A stretch of 46,327 nucleotides of DNA. It comes from a virus. The stretch lies in IMG/VR virus record IMGVR_UViG_3300008517_000162, positions 1 to 46,327 of that record; one strand, 5' to 3'. Shown piece by piece: positions 14,530 to 23,884 of the stretch. Both the position numbers and the translations under genes were made by a program. How positions within the stretch are numbered: position 1 is the first letter of the stretch; the number at the start of each line of letters is the position of its first letter. The notes under the pieces are model-generated. The model was not told where the DNA came from. It did not search any database and saw only the letters and a list, made by a program, of their open reading frames with translations.

Positions 14530-15618
14530 ATGGGCGTTGCAATGGAAGATCATGTTGATCTGCTTGCCACTACTCTTAGAGACTTGCCGAAAAATCGGTT
14601 TGAAGTCATGTGGACTTATCAGCGATATGAGTTCAACCGGATTTTCGATACCAAGAAAATTTCAATCGACGGCGGCACCTCTATAAAGCGGAATGTGGTT
14701 CTTGACCACACCGGTCAAGCCAAATTCCGTCAGATGTTCGATATAGATGCTGTGAATGTCGCTCATGTCCACAAGGAAATTGACATTCCTTGGACTCAGC
14801 TTTCTACGCAGTATGCGTGGGACGAAGTTGAGCTTATGACACAGATGAATAGCAAGAAGGGATATATCAGCCTGATTAAGTCCCGCGTTGCCGATTCTCT
14901 GTGGGCGTGGGCCGACTTGGTTGAGGACCGGGGTTGGACTACTCCAACTAGTGCGACGGATAATCTGTACCCCTATGGCATTCCGTACTATCTCAATAAG
15001 TTGAATGCTACCATTACGACCGCCGGTTTCAGCGGTCAGACAATTCGTTACGGCGACGGTTCGACCGGAACTACTTGTGCGGGTATTAGCGCGCTTACCG
15101 AACCTAAGTGGCGCAACTATGCTGATGTTTATACTACGGTTGATAACTCCCTGTTGAAGAAGTTCCGCAAGGCGTTCCGCCTTACACGGTTCTTCCCGCC
15201 TCGGTTTATCAACAACCCCGGTCAGGATAACGAATATGATCGTGTTGTGTACGCTGGTGGTGACGAGTATGATGCCCTTGGCGATTTGCTGGATAAGAGG
15301 GACGACAACCATACGCCGCAGGATTTGATGGGTGGCGTTAAGGTTCGGATCAACGACAACGGCGTTCCGTTCATCAACGGACACCCGGTTGTCTACGTTC
15401 CAGTGTTGGATGATGATGATGATGATCCTATCTACGCGGTCGATTGGGCGAAGATAAAGGCCGTCGTTCAGGACGGGTACTGGATGAAGGAAAAGGCCCC
15501 GATGGAGTCTCCGACGCAGCATACCGTGTTGGTTGTGTACGTTGATGGCCGTTGCTGCATCATGTGCACGAATCGGAGAACGTGCGGGTTCGTCCTCCAT
15601 AAAGTCACCTCGGTGTAG
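14530..15618 (+). CDS. Major capsid protein
   Basis: A 362-residue protein following the scaffold gene by 11 bases with AGGAGAATAACT upstream. Capsid-like features: an N-terminal LPKNRFEVMWTYQRYEFNRI, a middle RLTRFFPPRFINNP, and a C-terminal QHTVLVVYVDG...CTNRR close to the usual end of this capsid family. A run of six Asp codons (about residues 297-302) is notable. The C-terminus appears intact although an HNH gene follows 10 bases later. It builds the icosahedral shell. Confidence 0.85.
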   Translation: MGVAMEDHVDLLATTLRDLPKNRFEVMWTYQRYEFNRIFDTKKISIDGGTSIKRNVVLDHTGQAKFRQMFDIDAVNVAHVHKEIDIPWTQLSTQYAWDEVELMTQMNSKKGYISLIKSRVADSLWAWADLVEDRGWTTPTSATDNLYPYGIPYYLNKLNATITTAGFSGQTIRYGDGSTGTTCAGISALTEPKWRNYADVYTTVDNSLLKKFRKAFRLTRFFPPRFINNPGQDNEYDRVVYAGGDEYDALGDLLDKRDDNHTPQDLMGGVKVRINDNGVPFINGHPVVYVPVLDDDDDDPIYAVDWAKIKAVVQDGYWMKEKAPMESPTQHTVLVVYVDGRCCIMCTNRRTCGFVLHKVTSV

Positions 15619-15628
15619 GACTTATGTA

Positions 15629-16150
15629 ATGTTGAGTGGCACTAAAGTTTGTAAAAAGTGCGGGCAAGAAAAATCGATAAAGGAATTTTATCGGGATAAA
15701 ACTACCAAAGATGGGTATCAGGCTTGGTGTAGAGATTGTCGTAAACAATATTGTCGGGTAAATATAAAACGGCATCGAGAATATAGTAAACGACATCGCC
15801 AGAAAAATGGAGAACAATGTAATAAGGTTAGTAAAAAATGGCGGAAGGATAATCCTGAATTGTGGAAATATACCCATAAAAATTCTGCACTTAAAACAAA
15901 TTATGGTATAACACTTGACGAATATAATCAAATGTTCATCGAACAAAATGGTTGTTGTGCGATCTGTGAAAAACATCAGTCAGAGTTTAAAAGAGCTTTG
16001 GCTGTTGACCACGACCATAAAACTGGAGAAGTACGGGCGTTATTATGCCTAGCTTGTAATACAAAACTCCATGTGTTTGAAAACAAAGATTTTAGAAAAA
16101 TGGCTGAAAAATATTTAGCTAAACACGAAAATAAAGGAAAGAAAAAATGA
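15629..16150 (+). CDS. Free-standing HNH endonuclease, endonuclease VII family
   Basis: A 173-residue protein. The N-terminus has a zinc finger (VCKKCGQEK...WCRDCRKQY). The C-terminal half has the recombination endonuclease VII signature: CCAICEKH, LAVDHDHKTGEVRALLC and CN. I chose the ATG at 15629 with AGGA upstream; the frame extends into the capsid gene without a good start. The gene is visibly A/T-rich compared with the capsid genes on both sides, and it sits between two virion genes with ATGA overlap at its end. That is typical of a mobile free-standing homing endonuclease, although a debranching role like T4 gp49 is possible. Confidence 0.85.
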   Translation: MLSGTKVCKKCGQEKSIKEFYRDKTTKDGYQAWCRDCRKQYCRVNIKRHREYSKRHRQKNGEQCNKVSKKWRKDNPELWKYTHKNSALKTNYGITLDEYNQMFIEQNGCCAICEKHQSEFKRALAVDHDHKTGEVRALLCLACNTKLHVFENKDFRKMAEKYLAKHENKGKKK

Positions 16151-16986
16151 AGGGTAAAGTTAGAACAAAGTTGATCGACCACTCATCCGCGTTGGTCGAG
16201 GGTAATTATAGAGCTAATAGTTGGGATTTTATTTATCAGGCTTCCTCTGTGAAGCATCCCGATTATAATGTCGGTGATCGGGTTGCACTTCCCGATGGTC
16301 GCGTGTACCGGTATGCCAAGTGTGCGGTGGCACTAACCAGTCAGAAGTATACCTGTGCTAATAAGAGTATGCTAGTTGCAGAAAATAGTGCTGGATGTGT
16401 TCAGCAAGCTGGTGCTATTGGTGACACAAAGGTTGTTCTTACCGTAACTGCGGCGTTGCTCAAGACCCCAGGTGATACGGCTGCAAGTGGGGTTATTGCC
16501 GAAGATGCACTTCGCGGTGGTTTTATTTCACTCTATCGCGGTCAGGAACGGGCATATAGAGGTATTGTTGGCAATACCGCTCTTGCTGCTACCGGTAAGG
16601 AAATTACTATTTATCTCGATGGTGCATTAGTGGTGGCCCCGATTGCTGGTGATCGCTGCGAAATTCTTCCTAGTCCTTATGCTGCTGTTGACCAAAGCGA
16701 TTCAGGGTGGACCTCTATATTGGGTGTTTCTGCGTCAATCGCGGCTGTTGGTGATTACTTTTGGGTACAGACATGGGGTATTTGCCGTATTACTCCCCAG
16801 GCTGCGGCACTCGGAGATGCGGTCAACGAGCGTGAATTTTATGGTAAAATGAACGGCGTCGAAAATCTCTATACAGCAGTTGTAACGGGTACGTGTAGTC
16901 CTCAGCATCTTGGTTTTATGGTCGAGAGATGTGCCGGAGTTTCGGGAGAAGCCGCACCGTTCATCAATTTGCAGATTAATCCGTAA
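16147..16986 (+). CDS. Probable head decoration or fibre protein
   Basis: A 279-residue beta-rich protein with few charged residues. Segments include YNVGDRVALPDGRVYRYAKC, RGGFISLYRGQERAYRGIVG and GDYFWVQTWGICRITPQAAA, which resemble capsid-surface or virion proteins next to the capsid gene in many environmental podoviruses. The start overlaps the HNH stop (ATGA), so its own original ribosome site was probably displaced by, or is now inside, the mobile gene. Confidence 0.65.
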   Translation: MKGKVRTKLIDHSSALVEGNYRANSWDFIYQASSVKHPDYNVGDRVALPDGRVYRYAKCAVALTSQKYTCANKSMLVAENSAGCVQQAGAIGDTKVVLTVTAALLKTPGDTAASGVIAEDALRGGFISLYRGQERAYRGIVGNTALAATGKEITIYLDGALVVAPIAGDRCEILPSPYAAVDQSDSGWTSILGVSASIAAVGDYFWVQTWGICRITPQAAALGDAVNEREFYGKMNGVENLYTAVVTGTCSPQHLGFMVERCAGVSGEAAPFINLQINP

Positions 16987-17004
16987 TAGTAGACATTCGC
17001 TCAA

Positions 17005-17030
17005 GGGGGCCGGGAATCGGCCCGGCTCCC
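17005..17030 (+). terminator. Strong G/C hairpin, attenuator or processing site
   Basis: GGGGGCCGGG (17005-17014) pairs with CCCGGCTCCC (17021-17030), 10 pairs with one G-U, around a 6-base loop. The following sequence, TAACTGATTTTC, is only weakly T-rich, so partial termination or mRNA stabilisation after the capsid genes is more likely than a full stop. Confidence 0.5.
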
Positions 17031-17054
17031 TAACTGATTTTCTTGGACAAGAAA

Positions 17055-17195
17055 ATGCCGTTAACTAGAAAAGGCCGGTCGATTAAGGCCACGATGATGA
17101 GGTACTATACCAAGAAACGTGGTTATAGTAAGAAGCGGGCTGAGGGCGTCTTTTATGCGTCACAGCGAAAAGGCACTATAAAGGGAACACACTGA
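17055..17195 (+). CDS. 46-residue basic conserved phage protein
   Basis: Starts MPLTRKGRSIKATMMRYYTK and contains KKRAEGVFYASQRKGTIKG. This matches a widespread tiny phage protein whose hallmark is KKGExVFYASxxKGTIKG. It is very basic, possibly virion- or nucleic-acid-associated; function unknown. Its TGA overlaps the next start (TGATG). Confidence 0.8.
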   Translation: MPLTRKGRSIKATMMRYYTKKRGYSKKRAEGVFYASQRKGTIKGTH

Positions 17196-18394
17196 TGTCC
17201 GAACATGCCCTCGCATTTTCTGAGCTACAAGCCCATATAGCCGTGGCTCTTGGTGTGGCTTATTATGGTGAAGATGGCGATGAGGTCGCTCAGGCACCTG
17301 TGGATACGCCCACGGTCACGCAGATCAATGACTATATAAACGGCGGCATTCGTATGTTTCTGATGGACGCTCCGCGAGAGGGCTGGCGATTTCTACGGCC
17401 GACCGCTTCAATGGTGCTCTGGCCTACGGTTACTGGTGCTGCCAATGGTGCGCCGGTATTCGGCGATCCAGAAAGCACAGTAACAGTTCATGCGAGAACC
17501 TTCCACGATTCCATGCTTGGACATTCGCTCAAATTTACTGTGACAAGTACGGCAGACGGGACACCAACGTATACCGAGGCAAATGGAACTACGATGGTGG
17601 ATGTGGACGATGCTATTTTTTCTGGCGTCTTTGCAGTCGGACAGTCGATCACGTTCTCCGCAACCGGCAACAGCTACGTAGTGAATACAATTACCGATAC
17701 CACGACGGTTATTATCGACGGTGATGCTAGTGCTGAAGCCGACGCAGATACGGTGACGATTACTCGTAACTATGTGATCGAAGCTGTCACTAGTGCATTG
17801 GTGGTTGATGTAACCGGCGATGCCAGCGGGGAAGCTGATGGGGCCACGGTAACTGTTACGGCCGATGGCAACTATACTCTGCCGAGTACGTTTGGTGGCG
17901 GGTATTCGGGTCCGATTACTTACGCCGCAGGTTCGGCGGCGGGTTCTATTAGGTGGTCAAACGAGGGAACGATTCGGAAGCTACGGGAGAATGTTTCATC
18001 GCAGACAGGTATTCCGTCATTGGTGGCAGTCCGAAAAATGAGTGTTGCCCGACGTTGGGAATTGGCGGTTTATCCGACTCCTGGCGGCGAGGAAACAGTT
18101 GAATTTCCCTATAAATTATACTTCACTGAATTAACTGCCGCCGCTGATTTACATCCAGCAGGTGCGCATTACGACGAAGCTATTAAAGCCGCTTGTGAGG
18201 CTTATGCAGAGACGCACGGTGAGGATATGTTGGCTGGTCGTGCGCAATATTACGAACAGAAAGCGCTACCCGCCGCGCATAGAATGAATAGACGGAGTGT
18301 ACCACGAAGATTGGGTAGTCTAACAAAACAACACTACGACCAAGATGGTGATTGGCGTGATCGCCATGAGAGGCCGAACGTCACAACCCCATAA
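17195..18394 (+). CDS. Head-to-tail connector-like protein with inserted beta domain
   Basis: A 399-residue protein. The N-terminal QINDYINGGIRMFLMDAPRE and GWRFLRP, and the C-terminal YTLPSTFGG, RKMSVARRWELAVYP and LHPAGAHYDEAIKAACEAYA, match podovirus connector/adaptor proteins that sit under the portal. Between about residues 85 and 225 lies a Thr/Asp/Val-rich insertion with two similar units (VIIDGDASAEADADTVTIT and VVDVTGDASGEADGATVTVT), probably an exposed beta domain. The start overlaps the preceding stop. Confidence 0.7.
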   Translation: MSEHALAFSELQAHIAVALGVAYYGEDGDEVAQAPVDTPTVTQINDYINGGIRMFLMDAPREGWRFLRPTASMVLWPTVTGAANGAPVFGDPESTVTVHARTFHDSMLGHSLKFTVTSTADGTPTYTEANGTTMVDVDDAIFSGVFAVGQSITFSATGNSYVVNTITDTTTVIIDGDASAEADADTVTITRNYVIEAVTSALVVDVTGDASGEADGATVTVTADGNYTLPSTFGGGYSGPITYAAGSAAGSIRWSNEGTIRKLRENVSSQTGIPSLVAVRKMSVARRWELAVYPTPGGEETVEFPYKLYFTELTAAADLHPAGAHYDEAIKAACEAYAETHGEDMLAGRAQYYEQKALPAAHRMNRRSVPRRLGSLTKQHYDQDGDWRDRHERPNVTTP

Positions 18395-18406
18395 AGGAGA
18401 ATTATC

Positions 18407-18964
18407 GTGAACGAGGGAACTTTTTTACGCCAGATTAACGGTATAGTAACCGGCGACGAATTCTTGCGGGAAATAGAGTTGCCGTTTACTGCTGTTCGTG
18501 TAGCAACAACTGGTGCTTTAATCGGGGCGACCACACCAACAGCCGTAGCACAAGGTATTTCTTTTGCTACTGGCGAAACGGCGGATTTGCATTTCAATAT
18601 ACCGATGGACTATGACGAGAGTGTAGACAAGTGCGCTCTCCGTCTACATGAAGTTGCTGCGACAGATGATGCGAATACCGGCCTTCTTGGTATTACTACC
18701 GCGCAAGATATCCATCGGGCAGGTGCCGCAGTTGATGCAACAGTAAGTACCGCAGTTGCCGAAGCGGCAGTTTCTAATGCTGGCCTTCCAGTCCGTGAAA
18801 ATGTGCTCGATATCAGCGGACGGGGTTACAAGCCGGGGGACCATATTACATTGGTTCTTACGGCTACTGTAACGACAGAACTTATCCTGCTCGGCATCGA
18901 CCTGATCTACAGCGGCGACATCGCTGCGTTCAACGATGCGGATAGATTCCGCGATCTCGGTTAA
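18407..18964 (+). CDS. Virion structural protein, unassigned
   Basis: A 185-residue protein starting at a GTG with AAAGGAGAATTATC upstream. It is beta-rich, low in Lys, with HFNIPMDYDESVDKCALRLH and YKPGDHITLVLTATVTTELI. It lies between connector and tail genes in the late operon; similar small beta proteins are common there. Role inferred from position. Confidence 0.6.
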   Translation: MNEGTFLRQINGIVTGDEFLREIELPFTAVRVATTGALIGATTPTAVAQGISFATGETADLHFNIPMDYDESVDKCALRLHEVAATDDANTGLLGITTAQDIHRAGAAVDATVSTAVAEAAVSNAGLPVRENVLDISGRGYKPGDHITLVLTATVTTELILLGIDLIYSGDIAAFNDADRFRDLG

Positions 18965-19010
18965 TACTGGCGTTAACTGACAGTACGTGACATAATAGCG
19001 GAGAGACTCC

Positions 19011-21212
19011 ATGCCGAGTAAACCTATGGAGCTTAGTTTTCCCCTGCGGGGGGTAAACGAAGGCTGGGCCTACAGCAAACAGCCGGAGGGAACCTCACCC
19101 GTCGCCTCGAATGTGGTGCCGATTGATCCGGTTGGCAGTCGTATTCGCGGTGGACAGCGATGGGGTTTGAGTAGGTATTTTGCAGCGCGACACAATGGGG
19201 CGAATGCGTTGCAAAATATGACTTCTATTGCTCTGTCGGTTGAAGGCAATGAAACCAGTGATACTTTCACACAGGCGAATGGGGTACTGAGTGATACGAG
19301 TTGGTATCCGTGTACTATCACCTATCCAAATGCGGACTTAAGCGCCACCTATCCCCACGTCCAAACTAACAAAATAACCCTGAATAACGCAAATACTCCT
19401 GGTGAAATATGGGCTTGTGCATTCCATAAAACTGCACAAATTAACAGCGGGGTGTTCGAGGTAAAAGCAGATGTAACGCTTGCAGTTGACACGGCGGGAA
19501 GTAATCACGTCGGATTTATTATTCGCTCCCTGGAACCGGATTTCCCAACTTTTTGGTTGGGTGAATTTATGAGAGTAGCTCTTCACTTTAAAGAAGATGG
19601 CGGTACGAAGTATTTTAAATTGGACTATAGCGGTGTAAGTGTCTTGAATTGGGTAGAAGCTACTCCGGGGTCTGAAGATTGGCTCGATCCCGCATATTGG
19701 GGGGAAGCAAGGGAGTTGAAAATTCGAATAGTTGGTGGGCTAATTAGTTTCTATGTGGCCGGTACTCTCATTGAATCATATCAACGAGGTGCTGTAGCAT
19801 CGTATCCTGGTTTATATGTTGGATTTCTTTGCTATAAAAATGATAAAGCTGGAAATACCGTTACAATGGATAATTGGGCGTTTAATAATATTGCGTCGAA
19901 ATCGTCTCGTGACTATCAAATTGTGACGGTATCTGGAGGCGATGTGTTTTCTGGTCGTGCTGTTGAGGGCGCTCTGAAGGCTGCAACTAGTGGTACGAAT
20001 GTATTAGCGACATCTGGTCGCGTTGATGCACAATCCGCATTCGGGAAGATATATTTCTGCGACGGAGTAAATGCGAACTATAGCGTGTGGACTGCCTCTA
20101 CAAACACGGTGGCCGCTTGGACACCTGATGACGGAGACGCACTACCCGTTTCTGGCACCCAAGGAGCTAGGTATATTACTCTTTATCGGGGGCGGATAGT
20201 GTTGTCGGGGTTGATAGATGATCCCCATAACTGGTTCATGTCGGCGGCGGGCGACCCCCTGAATTGGGATTACGGGGCGACTCCTTCAGCTACAATGGCG
20301 GTCGCCGGTAATAATACAGCTGCGGGGTACTGCCCTGACATTGTAACGTGTTTAGCTGCATATTCAGATGATCTTATGTTCATAGGCGGGGATCATACAT
20401 TATGGCTTATGCGCGGTGATCCAGCGGATAGGGGGCGAATAGATAATGTAAGTTATCAAACCGGCATATCCGGACCAGATGCGTACACGTTTGATCCTAA
20501 CGGAGTATTCTTCTGGCACGGATCGGGGGCGATTTGGCGTACGACCCCTGGGGGTACGCCGGAATCTATTTCGAGAAACCGTCTGGATAAAACTCTCAGT
20601 GAAATAGACTTGGTGAATAATACCGTACATCTGGCATGGGACAATGTGCGGCATGGTTTGCATATTTTCGTGGTTCCACGGGAATCCGGTAGTACCGCCC
20701 ACTATTATTGGGATCAGCGAACCGACGGGTTCTGGCCTATTTCTTATCCTAACGATCATGGCCCTACGTGTGTATACGCCTACGACGGAGATAGCCCCGA
20801 CGATAATGCACTTTTGCTCGGTGGGTGGGACGGCTATATTCGATATCCGGATTCCTCCGCAAACGACGACGACGGGATAACGATAAACTCATCCGTGACA
20901 TATACTCCGATCTCAATCGGGGGACCAGGGCGTAATACCCGTATAAATCGACTCGTAGCGTTAATGGATACGAGCGCCGATAATGTGGTGTTAACTGCCT
21001 ACGCCGAAGATACACCACAGAAAGCTGTGGAATCATCTACGATCCGATTTACACATACTCTTACCGGGGGGCGTACTACCATTCTCAAGCGAGTGGCCGG
21101 AAATTCTATCGTTTTGAAACTTTCTAATTCCGTGGATGAAACTTCATGGGCGATGGAAAGTCTTACGGCCTACGCGGAAGTTACGGGACGAACCAGAAAG
21201 GGTCAGTTGTAA
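19011..21212 (+). CDS. Tail hub/nozzle-like protein with lectin-like insertion
   Basis: A 733-residue protein. The N-terminus, PLRGVNEGWAYSKQPEGTSP followed by GSRIRGGQRWGLSRY, is typical of large phage tail proteins with a beta-propeller body. Later propeller-like segments include GRIVLSGLIDDPHNWFMSAA and GSGAIWRTTPGG. Residues about 80-290 resemble a concanavalin/LamG-type sandwich (ELKIRIVGGLISFYVAGTLI ... TMDNWAFNN) and look like an inserted carbohydrate-binding domain. It ends overlapping the tail fibre gene by one base. Confidence 0.7.
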   Translation: MPSKPMELSFPLRGVNEGWAYSKQPEGTSPVASNVVPIDPVGSRIRGGQRWGLSRYFAARHNGANALQNMTSIALSVEGNETSDTFTQANGVLSDTSWYPCTITYPNADLSATYPHVQTNKITLNNANTPGEIWACAFHKTAQINSGVFEVKADVTLAVDTAGSNHVGFIIRSLEPDFPTFWLGEFMRVALHFKEDGGTKYFKLDYSGVSVLNWVEATPGSEDWLDPAYWGEARELKIRIVGGLISFYVAGTLIESYQRGAVASYPGLYVGFLCYKNDKAGNTVTMDNWAFNNIASKSSRDYQIVTVSGGDVFSGRAVEGALKAATSGTNVLATSGRVDAQSAFGKIYFCDGVNANYSVWTASTNTVAAWTPDDGDALPVSGTQGARYITLYRGRIVLSGLIDDPHNWFMSAAGDPLNWDYGATPSATMAVAGNNTAAGYCPDIVTCLAAYSDDLMFIGGDHTLWLMRGDPADRGRIDNVSYQTGISGPDAYTFDPNGVFFWHGSGAIWRTTPGGTPESISRNRLDKTLSEIDLVNNTVHLAWDNVRHGLHIFVVPRESGSTAHYYWDQRTDGFWPISYPNDHGPTCVYAYDGDSPDDNALLLGGWDGYIRYPDSSANDDDGITINSSVTYTPISIGGPGRNTRINRLVALMDTSADNVVLTAYAEDTPQKAVESSTIRFTHTLTGGRTTILKRVAGNSIVLKLSNSVDETSWAMESLTAYAEVTGRTRKGQL

Positions 21213-23584
21213 TGCCAGATCGCCTACCCCGTCAAGATGTGCGCACTAGGCGCGCCAACGATGCCGTTGGTGTAGACTTCATCCCTTATACAGGTGCGAT
21301 TAAGGACGTTGATCTCGGCGCATTTAACCTCACGACGACCGGTTCAGGTACGTTCGGGAATCTTAATTTAAGCGCCAAGACCGGTATTGATATCACCTAT
21401 GCTACAGACGAAGATGTAGACGTTATTGAATTGTCGGGTATAACAGGCGATCCGAAATTATATTGGGATGAATCTGAGGGCCGATTCCGGTTCACCACAG
21501 GACTGTTTGTCGATGTAAATGTCGGTATTCTAGGTGCCGTGTCTGTTGGTACTACCCTCAATGTAACGGGCGTCGGGACGTTCGGGGGCCTAACGATGAT
21601 CAACGCGATCACCGAATTCTCCACGGACGATACGCTAGGGGGTAACTCTGATTCGGCTGTGCCGACAGAACAGGCTGTCAAAGCCTACGTCGATACCCTT
21701 GTCACCGGAACGTATGTTCCATATACAGGTGCAAACGCTAACGTCGATCTCGGTGCATACACGTTGGATGCCTTTAATGTTAACATTACTGATGAGGCCA
21801 GCGGGTATCAGATCGACGGTGTGCGTGTTTTTACCGTCGATGCCTTGGACAACGTATTTGCGGGGGGCAATAACGGCGGTAGTGTAACGGGGTACAGGAA
21901 TATAGGGGTAGGCGTAGAAGCGTGTAGAGACATTACGGGTGGCGAAGATAACGCGTGTGTAGGTTATCGGGCGGGAGCGGCCCTGCTTAATGGCAGTAAT
22001 AACTTCTTTTTAGGTTCTTACGCTGGTGTTTCTGCTACCTCCGGTTCGAGTAATGTTGCTATTGGGTGGGCCGCAGGCTCAAACGGAACCACCATAGGTG
22101 AATGTATTTTGATAGGACAAGAGGCCGGAGTAGCCATTACGGACGGTGCGCACAACGTAGTCATTGGATACGAGGCGGCTGCCAGCCTTACTACCGGCGA
22201 CTATAACGTCCTGATAGGAAGCTATACTGATGTTATAGCAGACTCTCAGGGATCAATTGTGTTGGGGGATAGCGCCGTCTCTACGGCAAGCGGCCAACTA
22301 GTGATTGGTAGTGCAAGCAGAGCGATTGCGAACGCCTATATGGGCGAGGGCGTCACGGCTGCTTCGCCGGATGATATAACCCTGCAAGCCACGGGTGGGA
22401 GTGGCGCGGACAATGCCGGTGCGGATTTGATACTGGCCGGTGGCAAGAGCACGGGTGATGCTGCTCCGGGTTCCGTGGTTATCAAGACCGGCACGGTCGG
22501 AGCATCTGGTTCTACGTTGCAAACTCTGGCTACTCGCGTGACGATTACGAGTGCCTTGGTTGACGCCGAGGACTTGGATATAACAACGACAGGCGACCTA
22601 ACAATAGGCGAGAACGACGGATTCGAGGTTGTCAGTAACTACGGCGATGAGAATAATACTCGCATAGGGTTGAACAAGGCTGTTGACGACGTTACGGTTT
22701 TATTTGATGCGAAATCCGTCACAGTGCGGGATGCCACTTTTAAGTTTGACGCATACGGGACAGATGGTACAGACGGCGGTAACGCCTATATGTGGCTCAA
22801 GGGCAACACCGCCGACGTAAAACTCGCCTTCAGAGCCGAGGATGAGAGCGGCAACGATGTATTTATGATATGTAATACCCGCTACGCTGATGGGTATAAT
22901 GGCGGCAGGCACGACGATCTATTGATCTCGAACGAGAGGGCGGATAGGTCCATACTCTTTAGAACCGATACGGGTGCTGGTGGCGTCCTGCGAATGGAGA
23001 TTGACGAGGACGGATTTATCTTTATGGGTACTCTCGGTAGCAACTACGCCGAGATTAAAGCCGATGGTGAAATCAATTTACACGGCACCGCCCGCGTTAC
23101 AAATGCAGTTTGGATAGGTGCCCAGGCACTTAAAGCTCCGGGTGTTAAACCGGCCGTGTTTGTAGATCACGGTATTTCAGGGGCGTGGCAGTTTACTGAT
23201 GGAACGGATGATACAATTGTCGCTAACATGCGTATTCCGAACCGCATGGATCGCACCGTAGTACCTACTCTAAGTCTTGGATGGAGTTCTACTGCTACGA
23301 GTTTGATCGGAGTATGGCAGGTAGAGTATTTATGGCGGGCGGCAGATGAAGATACAACCGTTGCGGCTGATGCAACATTAACAAGTAACGCAACTTCCTC
23401 TGCAACGGCAGAAGGTATGGTTACAACCACATTTACTTTAGCCGCGCCTTCGGCCACCGATGTTTGTTTACACTTGCGTATTAAACGTCGAGCTGATTTA
23501 GTCGCGGACACGTTAGCAGTAGATGCAGAATTGCATGGTATATGTATGAACTTTACATCGAATAAACTTGGTGGGGCCACATAA
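21212..23584 (+). CDS. Tail fibre with YadA-like head repeats
   Basis: A 790-residue protein. The N-terminus has two copies of a fibre repeat, PYTGAIKDVDLGAFNLTT and PYTGANANVDLGAYTLDA. Residues about 210-390 are glycine-rich repeats of the form NxAIGxxAGxxxxxG (NNFFLGSYAGVSATSGSSNV, IGQEAGVAITDGAHNVVIGY), like trimeric autotransporter head repeats. Next comes a long beta-helical region, and the C-terminus (from about 650) is a Ser/Thr/Ala-rich tip domain. It probably forms a trimeric host-recognition fibre. The ATG at 21212 is used; an earlier in-frame start lies inside the previous gene. Confidence 0.8.
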   Translation: MPDRLPRQDVRTRRANDAVGVDFIPYTGAIKDVDLGAFNLTTTGSGTFGNLNLSAKTGIDITYATDEDVDVIELSGITGDPKLYWDESEGRFRFTTGLFVDVNVGILGAVSVGTTLNVTGVGTFGGLTMINAITEFSTDDTLGGNSDSAVPTEQAVKAYVDTLVTGTYVPYTGANANVDLGAYTLDAFNVNITDEASGYQIDGVRVFTVDALDNVFAGGNNGGSVTGYRNIGVGVEACRDITGGEDNACVGYRAGAALLNGSNNFFLGSYAGVSATSGSSNVAIGWAAGSNGTTIGECILIGQEAGVAITDGAHNVVIGYEAAASLTTGDYNVLIGSYTDVIADSQGSIVLGDSAVSTASGQLVIGSASRAIANAYMGEGVTAASPDDITLQATGGSGADNAGADLILAGGKSTGDAAPGSVVIKTGTVGASGSTLQTLATRVTITSALVDAEDLDITTTGDLTIGENDGFEVVSNYGDENNTRIGLNKAVDDVTVLFDAKSVTVRDATFKFDAYGTDGTDGGNAYMWLKGNTADVKLAFRAEDESGNDVFMICNTRYADGYNGGRHDDLLISNERADRSILFRTDTGAGGVLRMEIDEDGFIFMGTLGSNYAEIKADGEINLHGTARVTNAVWIGAQALKAPGVKPAVFVDHGISGAWQFTDGTDDTIVANMRIPNRMDRTVVPTLSLGWSSTATSLIGVWQVEYLWRAADEDTTVAADATLTSNATSSATAEGMVTTTFTLAAPSATDVCLHLRIKRRADLVADTLAVDAELHGICMNFTSNKLGGAT

Positions 23585-23585
23585 C

Positions 23586-23873
23586 ATGGACTTCAAAGAT
23601 CAATGCACCCGCGAGATTGTGCGTACTTCAACAGCCGTGGTTGAGATTCGGTATAGTCTCTATTTGGTAGACGGGACGCCCGTACCATTACCTTTCTTAA
23701 CTGAGGTATTCAATATTCCTGCGGTGGTGCGTGAGCGTAAGAGAGCGCAGACGCAGCTAGATGATTTAAATGATCTCGATTTATTGGACGATCAGCGGCA
23801 GGTATTATGTGATAGATTAACCCTATTAGACGAAGTTGATGTTGTTATAACAAATGCAACACCGACGCTATAA
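23586..23873 (+). CDS. Small tail-associated protein
   Basis: A 95-residue protein beginning MDFKDQCTREIVRTS, with a C-terminal leucine-rich coiled coil (LDDLNDLDLLDDQRQVLCDR). It follows the fibre gene by one base and could be a fibre chaperone or a small structural protein. No family recognised. Confidence 0.6.
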   Translation: MDFKDQCTREIVRTSTAVVEIRYSLYLVDGTPVPLPFLTEVFNIPAVVRERKRAQTQLDDLNDLDLLDDQRQVLCDRLTLLDEVDVVITNATPTL

Positions 23874-23884
23874 GGAGTTGTAAA

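Noticed and set aside
14662-15600. 312-residue frame antisense to the capsid gene
   Set aside because: It is long only because the capsid gene uses few codons that give antisense stops; no ribosome site, no recognisable motifs.
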